From contig CAJOPI010000052.1 in assembly GCA_905236275.1 (NCBI GenBank), positions 1-13,545 of the forward strand: 13,545 bases of DNA. The letters are read 5' to 3'. The stretch is from an uncultured Lachnospiraceae bacterium (GTDB lineage: Bacteria; Bacillota; Clostridia; Lachnospirales; Lachnospiraceae). This document shows, piece after piece, positions 1 to 7,174 of the stretch. The position numbers and the translations under genes are program-made. Each line of letters begins with the position of its first letter. Position 1 is the stretch's first letter. The notes below the pieces were generated by a model. The model was not told the DNA's origin. It saw nothing but the letters and a program-made list of their open reading frames with translations, and searched no databases.

Positions 1-61
1 AAATCGAATGATTTGAGCAACGGCGCTGCAAAAACGGACATCCGACGTCATTTTGTCAGAA

Positions 62-86
62 ATAAAACTATGTTTTATAGAGGAGG
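62..86 (+). promoter_or_regulatory. ilvB ribosome binding site with a small upstream hairpin
   Basis: A strong Shine-Dalgarno AGGAGG (81-86) lies 10 nt before the ATG at 97 and fixes the ilvB start. Directly upstream, ATAAAAC (62-68) can pair with GTTTTAT (72-78) around a TAT loop, a weak AT-only hairpin next to the binding site. The remaining sequence from 1 to 61 shows no clear promoter. Any T-box or attenuator that might control ilvB would lie outside the window. Confidence 0.5.
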
Positions 87-96
87 AAACAACAGC

Positions 97-1779
97 ATGG
101 TATTAACTGGTGCTGAGATTGTAATAGAAGTTCTGAAAGAGCAGGGAGTAGACACCGTATTCGGCTATCCCGGCGGTTCGATCCTGAATATCTACGATGC
201 TCTTTATAAAAGCTCAGACAGCATTAGGCATATCCTGACCTCACATGAGCAGGGCGCAGCACATGCAGCCGACGGATATGCAAGGGCAACGGGAAAAGTC
301 GGTGTCTGTATGGCAACCTCGGGTCCCGGTGCCACAAATCTTGTGACGGGTATCGCAACGGCAATGATGGATTCGGTTCCTATGGTGGCGATAACGGCTA
401 ATGTCGGCCTGCCGCTTCTCGGAAAGGATACCTTTCAGGAGGTGGATATTGCCGGAATAACCATGCCTATCACAAAGCATGGTTACATAGTAAAAGACAT
501 CCATCAGCTTGCAGAAAAATTAAGAAGGGCTTTCGAAATAGCAAAATCCGGCCGCCCCGGTCCTGTGCTTGTGGATATCACGAAAGACGTTACTGCCAAT
601 AAATGCGATTTCAAGCCGGTAAAGCCTGTAATTAAAGAACGTAAGGAGACCTTCAAAAAAGAAGAGCTTGAACGTGCGGCAGAGCTTATAAATAAGGCAA
701 AGAAACCCTTTATATATTTAGGCGGCGGAGCCGGAATCTCGGGTGCCGGCGCAGAAGTAAAAGAATTTGCGGAGAAAATAGACGCACCCCTTTGCGATAC
801 ACTTATGGGAAAAGGCGTTTTCGACCCGACAAATCCCCTTTATACGGGAATGGTCGGAATGCATGGTACAAAGGCCTCCAATATGGCGGTTGGCAGCTGT
901 GACCTCCTTGTCGCAATGGGTGTAAGGTTCTCCGACAGGGTTATCGGAAATGCAAGGAAATTCGCGCCTAAAGCAAAGATACTGCATATTGACATAGACG
1001 ACGCAGAGGTAAATAAAAATATAAGAACCACTGCGAGTGTTGTCGGTGATCTGAAAAACGTGCTGACAGAGCTTATTCCGATAGTGAAGGCAAGAAAAAA
1101 CAAAGAGTGGAGAGACTATATAAGCTTGCTGAAGGAAAAATTCCCGCTTAAATATGACAAAAACAAGCTTACCTGCCAGTACATTATAGAAACACTTGAT
1201 AAACTGACTGACTCGAATGCGGTAGTGACTACGGATGTAGGACAGCATCAGATGTGGACGGCGCAGTATTACCGTTTCAGGGAGCCGAGGCATTTCATAA
1301 CCTCCGGCGGACTGGGAACGATGGGATACGGTCTCGGTGCAGCGATAGGTGCGAAGATAGGTAAAGAGAACGCGACCGTAATAAATATCGGCGGTGACGG
1401 CTGCTTCAGAATGAATATGAATGAGCTCGCCACAGCAAGCAGATATAACGTCCGTATAATTGATATCATCATAAATAATGAGGTGCTTGGCATGGTCCGC
1501 CAGTGGCAGACGCTTTTCTACGGCGGACGTTATTCTCAGACGATACTCAGTGATAAGGTTGACTATTGCAAGGTTGCTGAAGCAATGGGCTGTAAGGCAT
1601 ACAGGATAACGAAGAAGGAAGAGGTCGAGGAGATACTTAAAAAGGCACTCGCTGAGGAAGTACCTGTCGTTATCGACTGTCAGATTGACAAGGATGATTC
1701 CGTATTTCCTATGGTTTCGCCCGGAACCTCGATATCTGAGGCGTTTGATGAGGACGACCTTAAAAACCGCAAAAAGTAA
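97..1779 (+). CDS. ilvB: Acetolactate synthase, large (catalytic) subunit
   Basis: This 560-residue enzyme is predicted to condense two pyruvates to acetolactate, or pyruvate with 2-oxobutyrate, the first common step of valine, leucine and isoleucine synthesis, using ThDP, Mg2+ and FAD in the cytosol. The N-terminal pyrimidine-binding domain has the FGYPGGSI motif and the catalytic glutamate in SHEQGAAHAADGYARATG (Glu51). The C-terminal ThDP domain carries the GDG...NN motif at residues 433-461 (GDG 433-435, Asn460-Asn461). Length is normal for the family. The reading frame is open upstream to a TTG at 13, but the ATG at 97 has AGGAGG 10 nt before it and matches the usual N-terminus (LTGAEI). 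No small regulatory subunit gene (ilvN) follows; serC comes next after an 83-nt gap. Other ThDP enzymes of this fold are less likely given the match along the whole length. Confidence 0.95.
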   Translation: MVLTGAEIVIEVLKEQGVDTVFGYPGGSILNIYDALYKSSDSIRHILTSHEQGAAHAADGYARATGKVGVCMATSGPGATNLVTGIATAMMDSVPMVAITANVGLPLLGKDTFQEVDIAGITMPITKHGYIVKDIHQLAEKLRRAFEIAKSGRPGPVLVDITKDVTANKCDFKPVKPVIKERKETFKKEELERAAELINKAKKPFIYLGGGAGISGAGAEVKEFAEKIDAPLCDTLMGKGVFDPTNPLYTGMVGMHGTKASNMAVGSCDLLVAMGVRFSDRVIGNARKFAPKAKILHIDIDDAEVNKNIRTTASVVGDLKNVLTELIPIVKARKNKEWRDYISLLKEKFPLKYDKNKLTCQYIIETLDKLTDSNAVVTTDVGQHQMWTAQYYRFREPRHFITSGGLGTMGYGLGAAIGAKIGKENATVINIGGDGCFRMNMNELATASRYNVRIIDIIINNEVLGMVRQWQTLFYGGRYSQTILSDKVDYCKVAEAMGCKAYRITKKEEVEEILKKALAEEVPVVIDCQIDKDDSVFPMVSPGTSISEAFDEDDLKNRKK

Positions 1780-1782
1780 TTC

Positions 1783-1811
1783 TTGACTTCAACGCACTAA
1801 AGAGTTAGAGT
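1783..1811 (+). promoter_or_regulatory. Candidate sigma-A promoter for serC-serA
   Basis: TTGACT (1783-1788) and TAGAGT (1806-1811) are separated by 17 bp and lie just after the ilvB stop. Transcription would begin near 1818 and leave a leader of about 45 nt before serC. The -35 matches consensus at five of six positions and the -10 at four of six. No terminator is visible after ilvB, so read-through from ilvB is also possible. Confidence 0.45.
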
Positions 1812-1862
1812 AGTTGTTGATGCAGTAATAAACAATTTTTATAAAGAGGAGAAAAAATCAGG

Positions 1863-2945
1863 ATGGGAAGAGTTTATAATTTTTCAGCGGGCCCCGCAAT
1901 GATGCCTGTGGAAGTGCTTAAGACATGTGCAGAGGAAATGCTTGATTACAAGGGCTCCGGTCAGTCCGTAATGGAAATGAGCCACCGCTCAAAGGTTTAT
2001 GATGAAATTATCAAGACTGCTGAAAAAGACTTCAGGGAGCTTGCAGGCGTTCCTGACAATTATAAGGTGCTGTTCTTACAGGGCGGCGCAAGTACGCAGT
2101 TTGCCATGATTCCCATGAACCTTATGAAGAATAAGGTTGCTGACTATATCGTTACAGGTCAGTGGGCAAAGAAGGCTTGTCAGGAGGCTTCCAAATATGG
2201 AAAAGCAAATAAGATCGCATCCTCCGAGGATAAGACATTCTCTTACATTCCTGATGTATCAGACCTTCCGATAAGTGAAGATGCTGACTATGTATATATC
2301 TGCCAGAATAATACGATTTATGGAACGAAGTATAAGGAACTTCCCAATACAAAGGGTAAGCTTCTTGTGTCCGATGTTTCCTCGATGTTTCTGAGTGAGC
2401 CTATGGATGTAAGCAAATACGGCATTGATTACGGCGGAGTTCAGAAGAATGTGGGACCTGCCGGCGTAACGATAGTTGTTATCAGGGAAGACCTTATCAG
2501 AGATGACCTTGACGAGAGCGTTCCGACAATGCTTCGCTACAAGACACATTCTGACAGCGACTCACTTTACAATACACCTCCCTGCTACAATATCTATGTA
2601 TGTGGCCTTGTGTTCAAGTGGCTTAAGGATATGGGCGGACTTGAAGTGATGAAGCAGAAGAATGAGGAAAAGGCAAAAATTCTTTATGATTATCTTGATT
2701 CCTCGAAAATGTTCAGGGGAACCGTAGTTCCTGAATACCGTTCACTCATGAACGTGCCTTTTGTAACCGATTCCGACGATCTGAACAAGAAATTCATCGC
2801 AGAGTCTTCGGAAGCCGGTTTCGTAAATCTCAAGGGACACCGTACTGTAGGCGGAATGAGAGCTTCCATCTATAATGCAATGCCTAAAGAGGGTGTCGAA
2901 AAGCTTGTAGAGTTTATGGCAGATTTCGAGAAGAAAAACGCATAA
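1863..2945 (+). CDS. serC: Phosphoserine aminotransferase
   Basis: This 360-residue PLP-dependent class-V aminotransferase is predicted to convert 3-phosphohydroxypyruvate and glutamate to phosphoserine and 2-oxoglutarate, the second step of serine synthesis. The N-terminus YNFSAGPA is characteristic of SerC. The phosphate-binding QGGAS motif is at residues 73-77, Trp101 is in place to stack on the cofactor, Asp171 is in VSDVSS, and the Schiff-base lysine is Lys195 in GVQKNVGPAG. Length is typical of the family. The ATG at 1863 is preceded by AGAGGAG (1845-1851) at 11 nt. The serA-type gene follows after 18 nt and supplies this enzyme's substrate, so the two almost certainly form one transcript. 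Confidence 0.95.
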   Translation: MGRVYNFSAGPAMMPVEVLKTCAEEMLDYKGSGQSVMEMSHRSKVYDEIIKTAEKDFRELAGVPDNYKVLFLQGGASTQFAMIPMNLMKNKVADYIVTGQWAKKACQEASKYGKANKIASSEDKTFSYIPDVSDLPISEDADYVYICQNNTIYGTKYKELPNTKGKLLVSDVSSMFLSEPMDVSKYGIDYGGVQKNVGPAGVTIVVIREDLIRDDLDESVPTMLRYKTHSDSDSLYNTPPCYNIYVCGLVFKWLKDMGGLEVMKQKNEEKAKILYDYLDSSKMFRGTVVPEYRSLMNVPFVTDSDDLNKKFIAESSEAGFVNLKGHRTVGGMRASIYNAMPKEGVEKLVEFMADFEKKNA

Positions 2946-2963
2946 GATAAAAGGAGAGTATTG

Positions 2964-4127
2964 ATGTTTAAGTATAGCTGCTTAAATCCGATCGCAAAAG
3001 TCGGACTTGATGGATTTGATAAAAATTTCGTGGCCTGCGATGAACTGAAGGACGCAGACTGCGTGCTGGTTCGCTCGGCCAAAATGCACGACCTTGAACT
3101 GCCTAAGAACCTTCTTGCGGTAGCAAGGGCAGGTGCCGGCGTAAACAATATCCCCGTTGAGGACTGCGCTTCAAAGGGTATCGTAGTATTCAATACCCCC
3201 GGTGCAAATGCAAACGGCGTAAAGGAACTCGTTATCGCAGGAATGCTTTATGCGTCAAGAGGTATCGTTGACGGTATCAACTGGGTAAATGAGAACAAGG
3301 ATAACGAAAATGTAGGAAAGGATGCCGAGAAACAGAAAAAGAACTATGCCGGAACTGAAATTTACGGCAAAAAGGTTGGAGTTATAGGTCTTGGTGCCAT
3401 AGGCGTAAAAGTTGCAAATGCAGCGGTAAATCTTGGAATGACGGTATACGGCTATGACCCCTATATTTCAGTTGACAGTGCATGGCATTTATCAAGGGCT
3501 ATCAAGCACGTTACAAATGTGGAAGAAATCTACGCCAACTGTGATTACATAACAATCCATGTTCCGCTCCTTGACTCTACAAGACATACGATCAACCGCG
3601 AGGCTATCAAGCTTATGAAGGATTCTGCTATACTTCTTAACTTTGCCCGCGACGAGCTTGTAGACGAGAAGTCGGTAGTTGAGGCTTTGAGACTTGGAAA
3701 AATGCGTAAGTACGTTTCGGATTTCCCGAATCCTACAACGGCAGGTCAGGAAGGCTGTATCGTAACACCTCACCTTGGAGCATCAACGGAAGAGTCGGAG
3801 GATAACTGTGCGGTTATGGCAGTTAAGGAGCTCATGAATTACATGGAGAACGGAAATATCATCAATTCCGTAAACTTCCCGAAGATTGATATGGGCTGCT
3901 GCGAGACCGCAGGTCGTGTGCTTGTCCTTCATGAGAATAAGGCAAACATGATCACCAAGTTTTCAAGCTACTTTGGTGACGCAGAGATAAATATAGCTGA
4001 GATGAACAATAAATCAAAGGGCGCAAATGCCGTATCAATGTTTGACCTTGATACACCTGCAACCGGTGAGATTATCGAAAAGATTTCAGCAGTTCCCGGA
4101 GTATACCGCGTTCGCGTGGTTAAATAA
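2964..4127 (+). CDS. serA: D-3-phosphoglycerate dehydrogenase with C-terminal ACT domain
   Basis: This 387-residue D-isomer-specific 2-hydroxyacid dehydrogenase is predicted to oxidise 3-phosphoglycerate to 3-phosphohydroxypyruvate with NAD, feeding SerC. The NAD-binding Rossmann motif GLGAIG is at residues 142-147. The substrate-binding Arg229 is in LNFARDELVDE and the catalytic His270 is in TPHLGAST. The C-terminal 70 residues or so look like an ACT regulatory domain, suggesting feedback control by serine. Where most relatives have a catalytic Glu (DVFPTEP-type motif), this protein reads SDFPNP (252-257), so the usual acid is not in the usual place. The ATG at 2964 is chosen over the adjacent in-frame TTG at 2961 because AAGGAG (2951-2956) is 7 nt from the ATG. 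Linkage to serC supports the assignment. Confidence 0.9.
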   Translation: MFKYSCLNPIAKVGLDGFDKNFVACDELKDADCVLVRSAKMHDLELPKNLLAVARAGAGVNNIPVEDCASKGIVVFNTPGANANGVKELVIAGMLYASRGIVDGINWVNENKDNENVGKDAEKQKKNYAGTEIYGKKVGVIGLGAIGVKVANAAVNLGMTVYGYDPYISVDSAWHLSRAIKHVTNVEEIYANCDYITIHVPLLDSTRHTINREAIKLMKDSAILLNFARDELVDEKSVVEALRLGKMRKYVSDFPNPTTAGQEGCIVTPHLGASTEESEDNCAVMAVKELMNYMENGNIINSVNFPKIDMGCCETAGRVLVLHENKANMITKFSSYFGDAEINIAEMNNKSKGANAVSMFDLDTPATGEIIEKISAVPGVYRVRVVK

Positions 4128-4135
4128 AAGGCAAT

Positions 4136-4169
4136 AAAAAATCAGGACTTTTCGGAGCCCTGATTTTTT
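4136..4169. terminator. Bidirectional intrinsic terminator between serA and the SIMPL gene
   Basis: An 11-bp perfect stem (4136-4146 with 4159-4169) has A6 on one side and T6 on the other, so it ends transcription from either strand. An outer complement (GGCAA at 4130-4134 region with TTGCC at 4180-4184) can lengthen it. It lies 8 nt after the serA stop and 16 nt after the end of the convergent minus-strand gene. Confidence 0.9.
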
Positions 4170-4185
4170 GTTGCTTTTGTTGCCT

Positions 4186-5034
4186 TTATTGAAGTGAATA
4201 TTCAAGTCGGACAGTAATGGTTGCTGTCTTTATCCTTGAACTTGTGTCGAAGTAGCCGTCGTAAGAATAATCGCTTGTGCCGGAGTTTGCAGCGGTAATC
4301 TGGAAAACTCCGAGGCTTGAATTTGTAAGCTTGCCTATCTTGGCACCGGCATTGTTTGCGATAATGTCAATTCTCTGCTTAGCATTCTTTGAAGCATTGT
4401 CGATAAGGTCAAATTTAATTTCGTCAAGCTCTGTATAATAGTATTCCGGAGCCTCGGACTCGAATTCAATGCCTGAGTCCAAAAGGCTTGATACATCGGT
4501 TGAAATAAGCTCGACCTGATCTAAGTTCTTGGAGGTTACGGTAACTCTCTGTGAAAGAGTATAGCCGTCAAATACCGAACCTGTGTAATTACCCTGGTCG
4601 TCGTAGGTGTCTCTGGTACGCTGTCTGATGGAAACAGCACTGAAGCCGATTTCGTCGCCCTTTAAGCCGTTATTTTTCAGGTACTTTTCAACGATTGACT
4701 TATCCCTTTTTATCTCTTCGTAGGCATCTTTCGAGGTGTAAGCGTAGGATGAATAGCTTCCGTTCCATACGATTAAGTCAGACTCGAAATCCTTGCTTGC
4801 GGAACCTGTAGCTCCGATATTGTGCGAGGTTGAGGACCTGAAGTTTGAGAGTCCGTAGGAAACGGCAATGGCACTTACAATAATCGCGATTGCTATAACG
4901 ATGGAAGCAATAACCGATTTACCGTTTCCGCCCCTCGGGTGATGCGGCTCCCTCGGAATGTTCATGTTGGGATTTCCTCCCTGAAAAGCGGGTCTTCCGC
5001 TGTCTGAGGTGTAATTCATGTTTCCGTAGTCCAT
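4186..5034 (-). CDS. Membrane-anchored SIMPL (DUF541) domain protein
   Basis: This 282-residue protein belongs to the SIMPL/DUF541 group, recognised from the C-terminal pattern that includes AKIGKLTNSSLGVFQI, the preceding SKNAKQRIDIIANNAGA helix and the closing TATITVRLEY strand. It has a cytoplasmic N-terminal tail of about 38 residues rich in Gly, Pro and Asn, then one membrane segment (about residues 40-62, VIASIVIAIAIIVSAIAVSY), then a large outer domain, giving type-II-like anchoring without a cleavable signal. No catalytic residues are known for this family. Related proteins have been described in outer-membrane, periplasmic or signalling-complex contexts, and its job here is unknown. 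The ATG has GGGAGGA about 9 nt upstream. It is a single-gene unit, convergent with serA and divergent from oppA. Confidence 0.8.
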   Translation of the reverse strand: MDYGNMNYTSDSGRPAFQGGNPNMNIPREPHHPRGGNGKSVIASIVIAIAIIVSAIAVSYGLSNFRSSTSHNIGATGSASKDFESDLIVWNGSYSSYAYTSKDAYEEIKRDKSIVEKYLKNNGLKGDEIGFSAVSIRQRTRDTYDDQGNYTGSVFDGYTLSQRVTVTSKNLDQVELISTDVSSLLDSGIEFESEAPEYYYTELDEIKFDLIDNASKNAKQRIDIIANNAGAKIGKLTNSSLGVFQITAANSGTSDYSYDGYFDTSSRIKTATITVRLEYSLQ

Positions 5035-5079
5035 TTAATAAATCCTCCCTTTTTTCTTAGCTAAAAACAGCTTTTTATA

Positions 5080-5108
5080 AGTATAACATCAGGAAGCTGA
5101 AAAAAACC
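5080..5108 (-). promoter_or_regulatory. Weak candidate promoter for the SIMPL gene
   Basis: On the minus strand TATACT (5085-5080) is a good -10 box, but the position 17 bp upstream reads only GGTTTT (5108-5103), a poor -35. It is about 45 nt before the SIMPL start and does not overlap the oppA promoter on the other strand. Confidence 0.3.
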
Positions 5109-5161
5109 TTTATTAATTCATGTATAATGTACTATTTCTTGTTCAATCTGTGTGTTTTTCG

Positions 5162-5190
5162 TTGACATACATCTGTCCGCGTGATAGAAT
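5162..5190 (+). promoter_or_regulatory. Strong sigma-A promoter of the opp operon
   Basis: A perfect TTGACA -35 (5162-5167) is separated by exactly 17 bp from TAGAAT (5185-5190, five of six consensus). The start of transcription is expected at the A near 5197, giving an oppA leader of about 155 nt. This is the best promoter in the window, in keeping with an abundant binding lipoprotein. Confidence 0.8.
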
Positions 5191-5202
5191 ACTCGTATGC
5201 AA

Positions 5203-5330
5203 TAATACCGATGAACAACTGCAATGAGGCAGAAGGAACTTTGACAGAAGTTGATTCTGCCTATTCTTTTAATTGTGATGATGTGACGCGCTAAAGTTAC
5301 ACAGCACTAAAAACTGTTCATGGGGTATTG
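5203..5330 (+). ncRNA. Candidate structured 5' leader of oppA
   Basis: The leader can fold into a closed multi-helix structure. P1 pairs AATACC (5204-5209) with GGTATT (5324-5329) and ATGAACA (5211-5217) with TGTTCAT (5315-5321), separated by a small internal loop (G against GG). Inside it, P2 (5227-5262) has an 8-bp outer stem AGGCAGAA/TTCTGCCT and a 5-bp inner stem AACTT/AAGTT. P3 (5282-5301) pairs TGTGAC with GTTACA, one pair being G-U. P1 starts a few bases after the predicted transcription start and ends a few bases before the oppA Shine-Dalgarno (5336-5342), so it could control translation. P2 is followed by a T-rich stretch (5264-5270), and a short alternative CTGC/GCAG pairing (5219-5232) would compete with it. 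I do not recognise a known riboswitch class. The fold comes from reading complementarity, not from a computed energy. Confidence 0.45.
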
Positions 5331-5351
5331 AATTTAAGGAGGAAAGAGTAT

Positions 5352-7097
5352 ATGAAGAGAAGAGTTTTAGCATGTTTAATGGCATGCGCAGTCACTCTTT
5401 CACTTGCGGGCTGCGGAAGTACGGCAGTATCAGGTGTAAGTGAAGGCAGTCAGGCAGGGGACGCTGTGGCTTCGGAAGCAGGAAATGCGGATGCGGCAGC
5501 AAGTACAGGCGATGCGGCAGCAGCAGATACCGGCAGCGCAGAGGCTTCAGGCGAAGACCTTAACGTAATGCTTGAAACACCGGTTGAGTCACTTGACCCG
5601 CAGGTGGCAACAGACGGAACCTCATTCGAGGTACTTGCAGGCTTTACAGACGGACTTATGCAGATGGACGCTGACGGACAGGCAGTTCCTGCAATCGCAG
5701 AGTCCTACGACCTTTCTGAAGACGGACTTACATATACATTTCATTTAAGAGAAGATGCCAATTGGAGCAACGGAGAGCCCGTTACCGCGGCAGATTTCGT
5801 TTTCGGCTGGCAGAGAGCGGTTGACCCGGTTGTTGCAAGCGAATATTCTTATATGCTTAGCGATATAGGTCAGGTAAAGAATGCCGCTGAAATCATTTCA
5901 GGCGACAAGGACAAGAGCGAGCTTGGAGTTACCGCAGTTGATGACAAGACTCTTAAGGTTGAGCTTCTTGCACCTGTAAGTTACTTTACATCACTTATGT
6001 ATTTCCCTACATTTTATCCTGTAAATCAGGCATTCTTCGAGTCCTGTGGTGATACCTTCGCTACAAGCCCCGAAACAACACTTTCGAACGGTGCATTCGT
6101 TCTCGATAATTATGAGCCTGCCGCAACGGCAATCCACCTCGTAAAGAACGAGAACTACTACGACACAGCAAGGGTTAAGCTTCCGGGCATCAGCTATCAG
6201 GTTATCCAGGATTCACAGCAGGCTCTTATGAGTTATCAGACAGGTGAGCTTGATATGACACTTGTAAACGGTGAGCAGGTAGACCAGGTTAAGGATGACC
6301 CCGCTTTCAAGGCTGTCGGTGCAGGCTATCTCTGGTATGTAAGCCCTAACATTGATGCGGTAAAGGAGCTTGCAAACCTGAATATCCGTCTTGCGCTTAC
6401 ACATGCTATCAACAGGACGGCAATCGCAGAGGACGTATTAAAGGACGGCTCAAAGCCTACTTATACAGCAGTTCCTATGGATTTCGCAGCAGGACCGGAC
6501 GGCTCTGATTTCTCGGAGGACCAGCAGAAATTCGCAGATGTATGCTCTGACGATACGGCAAAGGCTGCCGAGTACTGGGCTAAGGGTCTTGAAGAGCTCG
6601 GTATCACAGAGCTTTCACTTGACATGGTTGTAGATGCTGACGACGCACCGCAGAAGGTTGCACAGGTTCTTAAAGAGCAGTGGGAGCAGACACTTCCGGG
6701 CTTCACCGTAAATCTTGTTGTTGAGCCGAAGAAGCAGCGTGTACAGGATCTTCAGGACGGAAATTATCAGCTGGGACTTACAAGATGGGGACCTGACTAT
6801 GCAGATCCTATGACCTATCTCGGAATGTGGGTTACAGACTGCTCAAATAACTATGGTCTCTGGACAAATGCTGAATATGATTCAATCATTGCAGAGTGTA
6901 CGACAGGTGAGCTTGCAACTGACGCAGAAGGCAGATGGGCTAAGCTTTTCGACGCTGAAAAGATCGTGATGGACGAAGCAGTTATCTTCCCGCTTTACAC
7001 ACAGTGTAACGCAGAAATGATCTCAACAAACGTCAGCGGTGTGGATTTCCACCCCGTCGCTCTCAATAGAGTATATAAGGATGCTGTAAAACAGTAA
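5352..7097 (+). CDS. oppA: Oligopeptide ABC transporter substrate-binding lipoprotein
   Basis: This 581-residue protein is predicted to capture peptides outside the cell and deliver them to the OppBCDF importer. The lipoprotein signal peptide begins MKRR, has a hydrophobic core and ends in a lipobox LAG|C with Cys21 as the lipid-modified residue. A low-complexity linker rich in Ala, Gly, Asp and Ser (about 22-67) holds the binding domain off the membrane. The family-5 solute-binding fold is shown by the LSEDGLTYTFHLRE and NGEPVTAADFVFGWQRAVDP stretches at about 115-160. Size is typical of OppA. The frame is open to a TTG at 5328, but the ATG at 5352 has AAGGAGGA (5336-5343) at normal distance and gives a proper signal peptide. 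It is the first gene of the opp operon, separated from oppB by a strong hairpin. The exact peptide preference cannot be read from sequence. Confidence 0.93.
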   Translation: MKRRVLACLMACAVTLSLAGCGSTAVSGVSEGSQAGDAVASEAGNADAAASTGDAAAADTGSAEASGEDLNVMLETPVESLDPQVATDGTSFEVLAGFTDGLMQMDADGQAVPAIAESYDLSEDGLTYTFHLREDANWSNGEPVTAADFVFGWQRAVDPVVASEYSYMLSDIGQVKNAAEIISGDKDKSELGVTAVDDKTLKVELLAPVSYFTSLMYFPTFYPVNQAFFESCGDTFATSPETTLSNGAFVLDNYEPAATAIHLVKNENYYDTARVKLPGISYQVIQDSQQALMSYQTGELDMTLVNGEQVDQVKDDPAFKAVGAGYLWYVSPNIDAVKELANLNIRLALTHAINRTAIAEDVLKDGSKPTYTAVPMDFAAGPDGSDFSEDQQKFADVCSDDTAKAAEYWAKGLEELGITELSLDMVVDADDAPQKVAQVLKEQWEQTLPGFTVNLVVEPKKQRVQDLQDGNYQLGLTRWGPDYADPMTYLGMWVTDCSNNYGLWTNAEYDSIIAECTTGELATDAEGRWAKLFDAEKIVMDEAVIFPLYTQCNAEMISTNVSGVDFHPVALNRVYKDAVKQ

Positions 7098-7106
7098 GAA
7101 TAGGTT

Positions 7107-7142
7107 TGTGAGTTGCCCGCTTCATTTATCGGGCAACTCATA
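7107..7142 (+). other. oppA-oppB intercistronic hairpin
   Basis: TGAGTTGCCCG (7109-7119) pairs perfectly with CGGGCAACTCA (7130-7140) around a 10-nt loop, and two more pairs (one G-U) extend the stem to 13 bp. No T run follows, so it is not a classical terminator. It more likely protects the 3' end of oppA mRNA or reduces read-through, which would make OppA more abundant than the permease and ATPases. Confidence 0.75.
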
Positions 7143-7174
7143 TTAAACGAAATAATGTAACGAGGAGAAGGAAA

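Noticed and set aside
1..14. Small inverted repeat AAATC/GATTT at the window edge as a terminator or T-box remnant
   Set aside because: Only five pairs, no T run and no T-box motif visible; the upstream sequence is missing.
718..1293. Long minus-strand frames inside ilvB and similar antisense frames in serC, serA, oppC and oppD
   Set aside because: They are antisense shadows of well-conserved genes, without ribosome binding sites or recognisable domains.
1817..1845. TTGATG-17 bp-TATAAA before serC as a promoter
   Set aside because: Spacing and -10 box are good, but transcription would start about 11 nt before the ATG and exclude the serC Shine-Dalgarno; the site at 1783-1811 fits better.
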